NCBI GenBank assembly: GCA_910584395.1
Contig: CAJUAS010000031.1
Location: 1 to 18,512, forward strand
Direction: 5' to 3'
DNA length: 18,512 nucleotides
Origin: an uncultured Oscillospiraceae bacterium
Lineage (GTDB): Bacteria; Bacillota; Clostridia; Oscillospirales; Oscillospiraceae
Of this stretch, positions 6,242 through 14,407 are shown piece by piece. Numbering within the stretch: the first letter of the stretch is position 1; each line of letters begins with the position of its first letter. The notes beneath the pieces were generated by a model that worked only from the letters and a program-made list of their open reading frames with translations, was not told the DNA's origin and made no database searches. The position numbers were made by a program, and so were the translations under genes.

Positions 6242-7666
6242 ATGGAAAAGATTTTTAAGCTCAAAGAGAACGGCACCACCGTTCGCACAGAGATCGTGGC
6301 AGGTCTGACCACGTTCATGACGATGGCTTACATCATCGCCCTGAACCCCAACCTGCTCACCGGTTTCGGTGCGGCAGGCGCAAACCTCTGGAACGGCGTG
6401 TTCCTTGCCACCTGCATCGCCTCTGCCATCGCCATGTTCGTCATGGCCTTCGCGGCCAACAAGCCCTTCTGCCTCGCCCCCGGCATGGGCCTCAACAGCT
6501 TCTTTGCCATCGTGGTGACCAACATTGTGTCCATCACCGGCATGAGCTATCTGGCCTCTTTCCAAGCGGCTCTGGTGCTCATCCTCATTGAGGGCGTCAT
6601 CTTCCTGATCCTGTCCCTCCTCAACGTCCGGGAGAAGATCGTGGAGGCCATTCCTTACGGCGTGCGGATGGGTATCGCCCCCGCCATCGGCCTGATGCTG
6701 ATGAACATCGGCTTTGGCTCTAACGCGGGCATCTACTCCGAAAACGGCGGCCCCTTCTTCGTCATGCGCGACTTCTTCGGCGCTCTCACCGCCGACGCCG
6801 CCAGCAAGACCATGGGTTCCGGCTATTCCGCCATGGTTCTGTCCGTTGTGACCATGTTCATCGGTCTGTTCGTCATCGTGCTTCTGGCGAAGAAGGGCGT
6901 GAAGGGCGCGGTTCTGCTGGGTATGCTGGCCGCCTCCATTATCCACTGGGCCGGCTCTCTGATCTTCCTGCAGACCAACCCCTTTGCCTCTCTGGCCACT
7001 GCCAGCTGGCTGCCCCCCTTCGCCGACATGGCGGAGACCACCCTCTTCAAGTTTAACTTCCAAGGCTTCTTGGATATCGGCGTATTTACCATCATCACTC
7101 TGGTGGTCACCTTCTGCATGATCGATATGTTTGACACCATCGGCACGCTGGTAGGCACTGCCTCCCGCGCCGGCATGGTGGACAAGGACGGCAATATGCC
7201 CAACATGAAGGAAGCCCTCATTGCCGACGCCGTGGGCACGGTGGCCGGCGCCTGCACCGGCACCTCCACCGTCACCACCTTTGTGGAGTCCGCTTCCGGC
7301 GTAGAGGCCGGCGGCCGCACGGGCCTTACCGCCCTCACCTGCGGCATCCTGTTCCTCGCCTGCACCTTTATCGCCCCCATCGCGGCCATCATCCCCGCCC
7401 CCGCCACCTCCGCCGCGCTGATCTATGTGGGCGTGCTCATGCTGCAGGGCCTGAAGAACGTGAAGTTCGACGATCTGGATCAGATGGTGCCCGTGGCCCT
7501 GATGCTCATCGCCATGCCCATCTCCAGCTCGATTGGTCACGCCATCGGTCTGGGCCTCATTTCCTACACCGTCATCAAGGTGTTCTCCGGAAAGGCCAAG
7601 GAAGTGTCCCTGCTGACCTACATCATCTCCGCGTTGTTCCTTATCAAGTTCTTCCTCATTGTGTGA
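6242..7666 (+). CDS. NCS2/AzgA-family purine (adenine, guanine or hypoxanthine) permease
   Basis: This integral membrane proton symporter imports purine bases. It has 474 residues from ATG 6242, which has AAAGGGAG 6 nt upstream; the frame stays open further upstream, but without support. Family landmarks in order are MEKIFKLKENGTTVRTEIVA, then GLTTFMTMAYIIALNPNLL (21-39), LAPGMGLNSFFA (78-89), GIAPAIGLMLMNIGF (144-158), CMIDMFDTIGTLVG (292-305) and GTSTVTTFVESASGVEAGGR (340-359). The last is the hallmark of the AzgA (PbuG/PbuO-like) branch. Many hydrophobic helices fit a 12-14 TM transporter. The divergent phosphoribosyltransferase would trap the imported base as nucleotide. Exact base preference cannot be read from sequence. 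No purine riboswitch is present in the leader. Confidence 0.92.
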   Translation: MEKIFKLKENGTTVRTEIVAGLTTFMTMAYIIALNPNLLTGFGAAGANLWNGVFLATCIASAIAMFVMAFAANKPFCLAPGMGLNSFFAIVVTNIVSITGMSYLASFQAALVLILIEGVIFLILSLLNVREKIVEAIPYGVRMGIAPAIGLMLMNIGFGSNAGIYSENGGPFFVMRDFFGALTADAASKTMGSGYSAMVLSVVTMFIGLFVIVLLAKKGVKGAVLLGMLAASIIHWAGSLIFLQTNPFASLATASWLPPFADMAETTLFKFNFQGFLDIGVFTIITLVVTFCMIDMFDTIGTLVGTASRAGMVDKDGNMPNMKEALIADAVGTVAGACTGTSTVTTFVESASGVEAGGRTGLTALTCGILFLACTFIAPIAAIIPAPATSAALIYVGVLMLQGLKNVKFDDLDQMVPVALMLIAMPISSSIGHAIGLGLISYTVIKVFSGKAKEVSLLTYIISALFLIKFFLIV

Positions 7667-7688
7667 TCCTCACAGCAGAGGGCAAATA

Positions 7689-7727
7689 GAAGGAAGCCGC
7701 TTGCGTCTGCAAGCGGCTTCCTTTTTT
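7689..7727. terminator. Terminator between permease and subtilase genes
   Basis: A 13-bp core stem GGAAGCCGCTTGC (7692-7704) with its complement (7709-7721), loop GTCT, is extended by A-T pairs and followed by TTTTTT (7722-7727). It is strong for the rightward permease gene. Leftward it is followed by TTCTATTT, so it may also end the subtilase transcript. Confidence 0.92.
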
Positions 7728-7731
7728 CACC

Positions 7732-7746
7732 GGCGCACTGTGCGCC
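7732..7746. repeat. Short palindrome at the 3' end of the subtilase gene
   Basis: GGCGCAC-T-GTGCGCC is a perfect 15-bp inverted repeat directly next to the subtilase stop codon. It may add a hairpin to the 3' end of that transcript. Confidence 0.5.
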
Positions 7747-7747
7747 T

Positions 7748-10700
7748 CTACTTGAGAAGCTCCAAGAAGCGGTTCAGCATCATCGCCGCCTCAGCGCGGG
7801 TCACGTTCGCCGTTGGGTCAAGGTCGTTCTGCCCCTTGCCCTTCAAAACACCCTTCTCCACGCACCACGCCACGCCGTCCGCGGCCCAGTCGCCGGTGGA
7901 GCTGCCGTCGGCAAACGCTTCAAGGGCCTTGGGGTCGGCCGTGGTGTCTATGCCGATGAGCTTGGCATAGCGGCACAGCATGGCCGCCAGCTGCTCCCGA
8001 GTGACGGGATCGTTGGGCCAGAACAGCCTGTGTCCCACGCCGTCGATGCCGTTCACGATCCCGTTTTTGTCCGCCCAGATCACGCTGTCGGCGCACCAGC
8101 CGTTTTGATCCACGTCGGCAAACACAAGCTCATGGCCCGGCGCGCTCCCGTTGGACAGGCGGTACAGAACAGCGGCAAAGCTGGCGCGGGTCATAGAGGC
8201 GGCGGGGTCGTACCGGTTGCCGCCCACCCCGTTGACCAGCTCCAGCGCCGCCATCTTATGGATGGCCGCGTCCGCCCAGTGGTCTGCGGAAACATCGTCG
8301 AAGCGGGTCTGAGCGGCGGGGATCACGGCCGGAAGCTCCACCTTGGCCAGCTCGTCCCCGTCCTTGCCGGTGACGGTAATGGTCACCTCGCCGTTCTTGG
8401 CGGTGACGGTCTCGGAAACCGTGCCGTCCGTCTGCTCCACTGTCACCACCGTAGAGCCGTCGCTGTTGTTCATCGTGGTCACCTTCGCGCCGTCGGCGCG
8501 GGTGGTGGTAGAGGTGGCCGCCGCAGGGGGCGTCGCGGGTGTTCCCCCGCCGCCTCCGCCGCCCCCCGACCCGCCGTTCCCGCCGGGCTTGGTAGACGGA
8601 CTGGGGCTGGGGCTTTCGCTGGGGTCGGGGCTTTCGCTGGGGTCGGGACTCTCGCTGGGGTTCGGGCTCTCGCTGGGGTTCGGGCTTTCACTGGGACTGG
8701 GGCTGGGGCTCTCGCCGGGGTCTGGCTCTTCCACCTCCTCGTAGGCCGCCGTCCGGGCGGTCTTGTTGAAGGCGTAGTCATAGGCCACCACATTGCCCTC
8801 GGTCTCCTCTACTTCGGCGGGAATGGCAAAGGCAGCCGTCCAGTTTCCATCCTCGTCAAGGGTGGCCGTGGTTTCGTCAAAGAGCTTGTAATCCACCACC
8901 ACGCCGTTCTCCTCCAGATAGACCCCCGCCAAATGGGCGTCCTTGACGGTGACGGTGAGGGTGGCCTCCCCGCCCTCCTCCCCGGCGTGGTACTTGGTAG
9001 AGATGATCTCCGGCGGAGTGGAATCCACCGTGAAATCAAAGCCCTTCTCATAGATCGGCTTTCCCGTGGCCTCGTCGTACCCCGTCAGCGTTTTCCAAAC
9101 ATGCTCCTGCGTTCTTCCGTAGGGGTTTTCTTCGTCCGCGCCGTAGGGCATGACAGCCTGCAGATCCACATGGAACACCATGCCGTCGGCAGGGGCGTCG
9201 CCGGTGGCGGCATTTTTGCCGAACCAGTGGTGGTTGCTGAAGTTGTACCAGTGCTCGACGCCGTCATTGGTGAAAAGAAGCGCCCGGCTCACATAGTTGT
9301 TGTTGTGCGGGCCGGTAGACTCCGGCGCGTAGCCGTAGTCCGCCCAGTTCTCCCCGGTGGCTTTGTTGGTCACCTCCATGACGATGAAGCGGACGTTGCG
9401 CAGCAGGGAGGGCTGGGTGTACAGCCAGTCGTAGCCACAGCTTTCGCTGTTGGCGGAAAAGAGAACGTGGGAGGGATCATAGGGCGCGTAGGCCACCGTT
9501 CCCCGGAAGCTCTCCTCCTCGCTGTCGTAGCCGTTCATCAGGTTCGTCCCCAAAAGCTCGCCCAAGCTGCCGTCCGCCGAGTGATAAGTGTAGGCCACGT
9601 TCACGGTGGTGGCGATGGGCTGGTCAAGGAAGTCATAGACCGTTTTCTCCCCCACGTCCCCGGCGGTATGATAGGCGTACTCCGCCGCCAGATAGCTGCG
9701 GAAGTCCTGAATATCGGCGGCGGAAACCTGCGCCCAGTCGCCGTAGTAGCCCAGCATGGTGGCGTGGAGGGTGGCGGCGTCGGGGGATGCGTTTGTGGGA
9801 GTGAGGAAAATGTACCCCTCCACAAAACCGCCGCTCCAGAAGCCGTTTTCGGTGAAATACGCCTTGCCCGCCTCCGTCAGGGTGACGGTGACGGGTACTG
9901 CCTGCTCGCCGTGGGCGGCAACGGTCACTTCTCCATCCATCGTCACCGTGGCAAGGCCCAGCGCGTCCGCGCCTCCGGTGCTGTCAAAGAGGGTCTTGGC
10001 TGTCATGGTGTTTTGCCGATGGCCGTCCTCTCTCAGTTCCGAGTTGTCGGTGAGCACCATCGCCGAGGTGGCGTATGTAATGGCCGCGCCGGAGTTGTTT
10101 TTCACGGTGAGAGAGAACGTAAAGCTGCCTTCCCTGCTGTCCCCTACCTCCTGAAGGGGGTCTTTCAGCCAGCCGGAGGCCCAAGCCTTCCGGGCCAGCG
10201 CGGAGTTGGCCAGCCCCGCCCCCTGCTTCCGGGGGGAGTAGGGCGCGGCGTCCTCCTCCGGGCGCACCACCTGCGCGGTGGATTCCATGAGCTGCCGGGC
10301 CACAGCGGCCCGCTCCGGCTTGGTCAGAGAAGCATTGGCCTCGTCGGCGGCCATGAAGGAAAGCAGGCTGGCGTACGTCCCCGCCACGAGGGGGGTGGAC
10401 ATAGACGTGCCGCCCAGTGAAACATACTGGTCATCTCCCGCATAGGAGGCGGAGCGCACATTGTCGCCGATGGAGGTGATGGTGGGGCGCAGGGCCAAAT
10501 CAGGGCTTGGCCCCCAACTGGAGAAGTCGGCCATCAATTTCACCGTCGTGGACGCAAGAGCGTCCGCCTCGCCCCCGCTCCCGTCCCCCGAAGCCGCAAA
10601 TTTACACATAGCCGCCACCGAGATGTTGTTGGCGTAGGTAGAGGGCGAACCCACAATGGCGTAATCGGTGTTCAGGGGGTCGATGTAGAGATAGCGGGAC

Positions 10701-11779
10701 TTCATTTCCTGCGAGTAGGCGTTGCCCGCTCCGGCGCACACCAGCACCCCAGCCTCCGCCAGCCGCACAAAGACATTGCCCAGCTCACCTTCCAGCGCCG
10801 GGTCATAGGGGAAGCCGTTGTCGATGGTCAGGGAAAGGTTGATCACGTCCGCCCCCAGCTTCAGCGCGTCCTCCGAGGCCTTGATGTAGGTATCCGTGGT
10901 CGTGCCGTTTTCCCCAAAGACCTTCATGGCCAGAAGCTGCGCCCCGGGGGCAGCGCCCCGGAAGGTGACGGTCTTTTCGCCGGTCTCGCTGTCCGTGGTC
11001 TCCGCATAGCCCACGGCAATGCCCGAGACGTGAGTGCCATGGCCCACAGAGCTGCCCGACGTGTTGTCGTCGGTGGGGTCGGCGTCGCTGCAGCCGTAGT
11101 CGTAGCAAAAGGGGATCTTTTCGCTGTAATACTGCCCCTCGGGCAAGCCCAAGGCTTCCTCGGCGATCAGCGCGTTCACGGCGTCCTCGGTGAGCTTGGG
11201 CGTGCCCAACACGCCGCCATAGACCTGAAACGCCTCGTGGGTGAGGTTGACGCCGCTGTCCAGCACCGCCACCACCATGCCCTGCCCGGTGTAGCCCTCG
11301 TCGAGGGTGAGGTCGTTGCCAGTGATGGCGTTGGATTCGGCCATGTACGGAGTGATACCCGGCTCTACCGGCTCGGGCGGCGCGTAGGTGTTGGCCACAT
11401 GGACGCTCTTCACCCCCGGCAGCTTGGCCAGCGCGTCCAAATCGCCGTAAGCCACGTCGCAGGAGAAGCCGTTGACCAGCGTGTCAAAGGTGTAGACCAC
11501 CTCAAAGGCCACTCCCTCGTCCTCCAAGTCGGAAAACAGCTCCGCCTTCTCTTCGGCCAACCGGGTGGTGTAGTCGGTCTCGGAGAACAGCTGCGCCCGG
11601 TCCTCCGCCGCGTCGGCGCGGGCCTCGGTCAGGGGCGCGCTTTCCAGCAGGACCACTGCCCGGACGGTCTCCTCCGGGGCGAAGGTTTTTTCCTCCGGCG
11701 CTGCCAGAGCGCCGAGGGAGCTGCCCGCCAAAAGGGCGGTGACGAGCAGCCATGCGGTCAATCGTTTCAAATTCCTCAT
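7748..11779 (-). CDS. Secreted S8 (subtilisin/lactocepin-like) serine protease with C-terminal SLH anchor
   Basis: This 1343-residue exported endopeptidase is probably held on the cell surface. A signal peptide MRNLKRLTAWLLVTALLAGS with cleavage near ALA (24-26) is followed by an I9-like propeptide (about 38-130). The subtilase triad is visible: D174 in VAVLDSGVN, H247 in GHGTHVSG and S459 in GGTSMSTP, with N353 in AGN as the oxyanion residue. A lactocepin-type Fn3-like domain (about 548-682) and an Ig-like region before 1010 follow. Next are a Pro/Ser/Glu repeat linker and Gly run (about 1019-1080), and three SLH domains (1160-1219, 1220-1288, 1289-1343). No PA domain insertion is evident. 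ATG 11779 was chosen because AAAGGA lies 7 nt upstream and the signal peptide starts there; the longer frame overlaps the promoter. It has its own sigma-A promoter. The substrate is unknown; nutritional proteolysis or envelope processing are both possible. Confidence 0.93.
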   Translation of the reverse strand: MRNLKRLTAWLLVTALLAGSSLGALAAPEEKTFAPEETVRAVVLLESAPLTEARADAAEDRAQLFSETDYTTRLAEEKAELFSDLEDEGVAFEVVYTFDTLVNGFSCDVAYGDLDALAKLPGVKSVHVANTYAPPEPVEPGITPYMAESNAITGNDLTLDEGYTGQGMVVAVLDSGVNLTHEAFQVYGGVLGTPKLTEDAVNALIAEEALGLPEGQYYSEKIPFCYDYGCSDADPTDDNTSGSSVGHGTHVSGIAVGYAETTDSETGEKTVTFRGAAPGAQLLAMKVFGENGTTTDTYIKASEDALKLGADVINLSLTIDNGFPYDPALEGELGNVFVRLAEAGVLVCAGAGNAYSQEMKSRYLYIDPLNTDYAIVGSPSTYANNISVAAMCKFAASGDGSGGEADALASTTVKLMADFSSWGPSPDLALRPTITSIGDNVRSASYAGDDQYVSLGGTSMSTPLVAGTYASLLSFMAADEANASLTKPERAAVARQLMESTAQVVRPEEDAAPYSPRKQGAGLANSALARKAWASGWLKDPLQEVGDSREGSFTFSLTVKNNSGAAITYATSAMVLTDNSELREDGHRQNTMTAKTLFDSTGGADALGLATVTMDGEVTVAAHGEQAVPVTVTLTEAGKAYFTENGFWSGGFVEGYIFLTPTNASPDAATLHATMLGYYGDWAQVSAADIQDFRSYLAAEYAYHTAGDVGEKTVYDFLDQPIATTVNVAYTYHSADGSLGELLGTNLMNGYDSEEESFRGTVAYAPYDPSHVLFSANSESCGYDWLYTQPSLLRNVRFIVMEVTNKATGENWADYGYAPESTGPHNNNYVSRALLFTNDGVEHWYNFSNHHWFGKNAATGDAPADGMVFHVDLQAVMPYGADEENPYGRTQEHVWKTLTGYDEATGKPIYEKGFDFTVDSTPPEIISTKYHAGEEGGEATLTVTVKDAHLAGVYLEENGVVVDYKLFDETTATLDEDGNWTAAFAIPAEVEETEGNVVAYDYAFNKTARTAAYEEVEEPDPGESPSPSPSESPNPSESPNPSESPDPSESPDPSESPSPSPSTKPGGNGGSGGGGGGGGTPATPPAAATSTTTRADGAKVTTMNNSDGSTVVTVEQTDGTVSETVTAKNGEVTITVTGKDGDELAKVELPAVIPAAQTRFDDVSADHWADAAIHKMAALELVNGVGGNRYDPAASMTRASFAAVLYRLSNGSAPGHELVFADVDQNGWCADSVIWADKNGIVNGIDGVGHRLFWPNDPVTREQLAAMLCRYAKLIGIDTTADPKALEAFADGSSTGDWAADGVAWCVEKGVLKGKGQNDLDPTANVTRAEAAMMLNRFLELLK
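8611..8700. repeat. Five 18-bp tandem repeats coding the protease linker
   Basis: Five consecutive 18-bp units (8611, 8629, 8647, 8665, 8683), the first two identical, encode hexapeptides of the PDPSES/PNPSES type on the minus strand. They form the flexible spacer between the catalytic part and the SLH anchor. Being in-frame multiples of three, gains or losses of units would change linker length without breaking the gene. Confidence 0.9.
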
Positions 11780-11822
11780 CCTTTCTTCCTTTGGGGGTCT
11801 CGCTCTCTTCCCATATAAGGTT

Positions 11823-11851
11823 ATCCTACCGAATAATCCCAAGGATGTCAA
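11823..11851 (-). promoter_or_regulatory. Sigma-A promoter of the SLH subtilase gene
   Basis: On the minus strand TTGACA (11851-11846), 17 nt and TAGGAT (11828-11823) predict a start near 11816, some 37 nt before the ATG. The perfect -35 suggests vegetative expression, not a sporulation sigma factor. Confidence 0.8.
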
Positions 11852-11887
11852 GAAATAAGGATGAATGGCTTCCTAAAATTATGGCCC

Positions 11888-12658
11888 TCACATACTCTTT
11901 CGGATCTGGGCGATGGCGTTTTTTTCCAGACGGGACACCTGCGCCTGCGAGATGCCGATCTCGGCGGAAACCTCCATTTGGGTCTTGCCCTGAAAGAACC
12001 GCAAACCTAAAATACGCTTTTCCCGCTCGGAGAGCTTGCTCATGGCCTCGCCGAGGGCGATGCGCTCCAGCCAACTCTCGTCGGTGTTCTTTTTGTCCTT
12101 CACCTGATCCATCACATAGACCGTGTCTCCCCCCGACTCGTACACCGGCTCGTAAAGGCTCATGGGATCGACGATGGCGTCCAGCGCGAACACCACCTCC
12201 TCCCGCGGGATACCGAGGATCTCCGCGATCTGATCCAAGGACGGCTCGCGCTGGTGCTCGGTCATATATTTCTCCTTGGCCTGCAAGACCTTATAGGCGG
12301 TATCCCGCATGGAGCGGGACACCCGCATGGCGCTGTTGTCCCGCAGATACCGCCGGATCTCCCCGATGATCATGGGAACGCCGTAGGTGCTGAACCGCAC
12401 ATCCAAGTCCACATTAAAATTGTCGATGGCCTTCATCAGGCCGATGCAGCCCACCTGAAAGAGGTCGTCGGCGTTTTCTCCCCGGCCCATAAACTTCTGG
12501 ATGACCGAAAGCACCAGCCGGAGGTTGCCCTGAATGAGCTGATCCCGCGCCTCCATATCCCCTTCCTTGACCTTTCGCAGCAGGGCCATCGTCTCCTCGT
12601 TTTTCAGCACCTTCAGCTTGGAGGTGTTCACTCCGCTCAACTCCACCTTGCCCTGCAT
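11888..12658 (-). CDS. sigG: RNA polymerase sporulation sigma factor SigG
   Basis: Sigma-G directs late gene expression in the forespore after engulfment. The 256-residue protein begins MQGKVELSGVNTSKLKVLKN, matching the sigma-G N-terminus (CGVDTSKLPVLKN in Bacillus). Region 2 contains LRLVLSVIQKF (47-57) and DDLFQVGCIGLMKAIDNF (64-81), then RFSTYGVPMIIGEIRRYLRD (88-107). Region 3 has RVSRSMRDTAYK (112-123), and region 4 ends FFQGKTQMEVSAEIGISQAQ followed by VSRLEK. GGGAGG lies 8 nt before ATG 12658; the 72 open codons upstream are only the leader. Sigma-F paralogues are similar, but the N-terminal GVNTSKL block and the FALDAIVDPMSLYEP block favour sigma-G. In Bacillus and Clostridioides sigG follows spoIIGA-sigE; here it stands alone, head-to-head with spoIVA. 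The next gene on its strand, the subtilase, has its own promoter. Confidence 0.94.
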   Translation of the reverse strand: MQGKVELSGVNTSKLKVLKNEETMALLRKVKEGDMEARDQLIQGNLRLVLSVIQKFMGRGENADDLFQVGCIGLMKAIDNFNVDLDVRFSTYGVPMIIGEIRRYLRDNSAMRVSRSMRDTAYKVLQAKEKYMTEHQREPSLDQIAEILGIPREEVVFALDAIVDPMSLYEPVYESGGDTVYVMDQVKDKKNTDESWLERIALGEAMSKLSEREKRILGLRFFQGKTQMEVSAEIGISQAQVSRLEKNAIAQIRKSM

Positions 12659-12690
12659 TCCCTGCGCCTCCCTTTGAATGTTGACCCTTC

Positions 12691-12719
12691 CAGTATCTCC
12701 TTGGCGTGGGGTTTCATAC
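12691..12719 (-). promoter_or_regulatory. Possible forespore (sigma-F/sigma-G-like) promoter of sigG
   Basis: On the minus strand GTATG (12719-12715), a 14-nt spacer and GGAGATACTG (12700-12691) resemble the sigma-F type pattern GYATR ... GGnnAnAHTR known from Bacillus. sigG is transcribed by sigma-F in Bacillus, so this is expected. The spacer is a little short, so the call is tentative. Confidence 0.4.
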
Positions 12720-12737
12720 TGCTTGGCGCGGGGGTTT
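12691..12737. repeat. Imperfect tandem duplication over the putative sigG promoter
   Basis: Two adjacent units, 12691-12714 (24 bp) and 12715-12737 (23 bp), share a TTGGCG(T/C)GGGG(G)TTT core and a related flank (CAGTATCTCC versus CATACTGC). The sigG-proximal unit contains the candidate -10 and the spacer; the distal unit contains the candidate -35 and continues upstream. The period is about two helical turns. Confidence 0.7.
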
Positions 12738-12809
12738 ATTTTTTTCTCGCTGACCCCTTTCGATGGATTTTTCCGCCCTGCTTTTCCAGCCCCCGGCGGC
12801 ACAATAATG

Positions 12810-12838
12810 GAATAATCCCATGGGCCTGACCATACAGT
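12810..12838 (+). promoter_or_regulatory. Sigma-E promoter of spoIVA
   Basis: GAATAAT (12810-12816), 14 nt and CATACAGT (12831-12838) match the mother-cell sigma-E consensus KMATATT-N14-CATACAnT at all but one defined base. spoIVA is a known sigma-E gene in Bacillus. Transcription should start near 12845. Confidence 0.85.
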
Positions 12839-12876
12839 GTTAGAGACAAGGCCAGAGCCGTGAGGAGGAATCACAA

Positions 12877-14352
12877 GTGAACGAATTTATCTATGAGGAC
12901 ATTGCCCAGCGAACGCAGGGAGACGTTTACATCGGCGTCGTCGGCCCGGTACGCACCGGGAAATCCACCTTTATCAAGCGCTTTATGGAGACCATGGTGC
13001 TTCCCGGCATTGAAAACGACTACCGCCGCGGCCGCGCCCGGGATGAGCTGCCCCAGTCCGGCTCAGGCCGCACGGTGATGACCGCCGAGCCGAAGTTTGT
13101 CCCGGAGGAGGCCGTGACCATTGATCTGGGCGGCGAGGCCGCCTGCTCGGTGCGCCTCATCGACTGCGTGGGCTACCTCGTGCCCGGCGCTATTGGCGCA
13201 GACGAGGAGGGCGCGCCCCGGATGGTGATGACCCCTTGGTTTCCGCAGGCCATCCCCATGACCGACGCCGCCGAGATCGGCACGCGCAAGGTCATCGCCG
13301 ACCACTCCACCATCGGCGTGGTGGTCACCACCGACGGGACGATCACCGACATCCCCCGGGAGGACTACATTGAGGCCGAGGAGCGGGTGGTCAGTGAGCT
13401 GAAGGAGCTGGGCAAGCCCTTTGTCCTCCTCCTGAACTCCGCCTTCCCCCAGTCCCCGGAGGCACAGGCCCTGCGGGAGGATCTGGCGGAGCGGTACGGC
13501 GTGTCCTGCGTGGCGGTGAACTGTCTGGAGCTGGGGGAGAACGATGTCCGGGACATCATCGGCTCTGTTCTGCGGGAGTTTCCCCTGCGGGAGCTGGATC
13601 TGTTCCTGCCCCCTTGGGTGGACGCCCTCCCCTTCGACCATCCCATCAAGGCGGGGCTGTTCCAATCCATTCGCCAAAGCTCTGCGGGGATGTGCAAGGT
13701 GCGGGACGTGGACGGGGCGCTTGCTTCCATGAACGAGTGCCAGTGGGTCAGCGCCACCACCCTCACCGCCATCGCGCTGGGCAGCGGTCAGGCCACGGCG
13801 CGGCTGGAGCTGCCCCGCAGTCTGTTTTATGAGACGCTGGCGGAACGCTCCGGCTTCCCCATTCAGGACGACGGCGACCTTTTGAGCCTGCTCACCCAGC
13901 TCAGCCAAATCAAGTGCGAGTACGACAAGGTGGCGGGGGCGCTGGAGCAGGTCAAGGCCACCGGCTACGGCATCGTCGTCCCCGCGCTGGAGGAACTGAC
14001 GCTGGAAGAGCCGGAGATCGTCAAGCAGGGCGGGCGCTACGGCGTGCGGATGCGGGCCTCCGCCCCGTCCATCCACATGATCCGCGCCGACATCCAGACC
14101 GAGGTCTCCCCCATCGTGGGCAACGAGAAGCAGTCCGAGGAGATGGTGGACTATCTCCTTCAGGAATTTCAGGGGGATTCGGGAAAGATCTGGCAGTCCA
14201 ACATTTTTGGCAAGTCCTTCCACGAGCTGGTCAGCGAGGATCTCCAGTCCAAGCTCAAGCGGATGCCCGACGACGCCCGCTTCAAGCTTCAGGAGACCCT
14301 CCAGCGGATCATCAACGAAGGTTCTGGCGGCCTTATTTGCATCATTTTATAA
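12877..14352 (+). CDS. spoIVA: Stage IV sporulation protein A (spore coat basement-layer ATPase)
   Basis: SpoIVA is made in the mother cell and polymerises, using ATP hydrolysis, on the forespore outer membrane. There it forms the base on which the coat is built, and it is also needed for cortex formation. The 491 residues match the usual length (492 in Bacillus subtilis). Visible are the N-terminus IYEDIAQRTQGDVYIGVVGP, Walker A GPVRTGKS (23-30), the SGSGRTVMTAEPKFVP block (61-76), the DCVGY motif (96-100) and the conserved C-terminus GLICIIL. The start is GTG with AGGAGG 8 nt upstream. It has a sigma-E promoter and a terminator right behind, so it is monocistronic, divergent from sigG. Identification is secure. 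Confidence 0.97.
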   Translation: MNEFIYEDIAQRTQGDVYIGVVGPVRTGKSTFIKRFMETMVLPGIENDYRRGRARDELPQSGSGRTVMTAEPKFVPEEAVTIDLGGEAACSVRLIDCVGYLVPGAIGADEEGAPRMVMTPWFPQAIPMTDAAEIGTRKVIADHSTIGVVVTTDGTITDIPREDYIEAEERVVSELKELGKPFVLLLNSAFPQSPEAQALREDLAERYGVSCVAVNCLELGENDVRDIIGSVLREFPLRELDLFLPPWVDALPFDHPIKAGLFQSIRQSSAGMCKVRDVDGALASMNECQWVSATTLTAIALGSGQATARLELPRSLFYETLAERSGFPIQDDGDLLSLLTQLSQIKCEYDKVAGALEQVKATGYGIVVPALEELTLEEPEIVKQGGRYGVRMRASAPSIHMIRADIQTEVSPIVGNEKQSEEMVDYLLQEFQGDSGKIWQSNIFGKSFHELVSEDLQSKLKRMPDDARFKLQETLQRIINEGSGGLICIIL

Positions 14353-14390
14353 GGAAAGGGACGATCCCGTGGGGGATCGTCCCTTCCTTT
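14351..14390 (+). terminator. Terminator of spoIVA
   Basis: GGGACGATCCC (14358-14368) pairs perfectly with GGGATCGTCCC (14373-14383), loop GTGG. The stem extends through GGAA/TTCC with one bulged A and is followed by TTT. The stem begins at the stop codon. Confidence 0.88.
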
Positions 14391-14407
14391 GCAAGAGATT
14401 CCTTAAT

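Noticed and set aside
8611..8700. CRISPR-like repeats
   Set aside because: The 18-bp units are directly adjacent without spacers and encode the Pro/Ser/Glu linker of the protease in frame.
8030..10420. Very long open frame (796 codons) on the plus strand opposite the subtilase gene
   Set aside because: It is antisense to a gene with clear catalytic motifs and a signal peptide. Its translation is low-complexity Gly/Val/Arg/His-rich, the usual mirror of a GC-rich gene, and no ribosome binding site or domain is seen.
12659..12874. 72-codon N-terminal extension of sigG
   Set aside because: It reads through the promoter region and the start of spoIVA on the other strand. The conserved sigma-G N-terminus and a good ribosome binding site fix the start at 12658.
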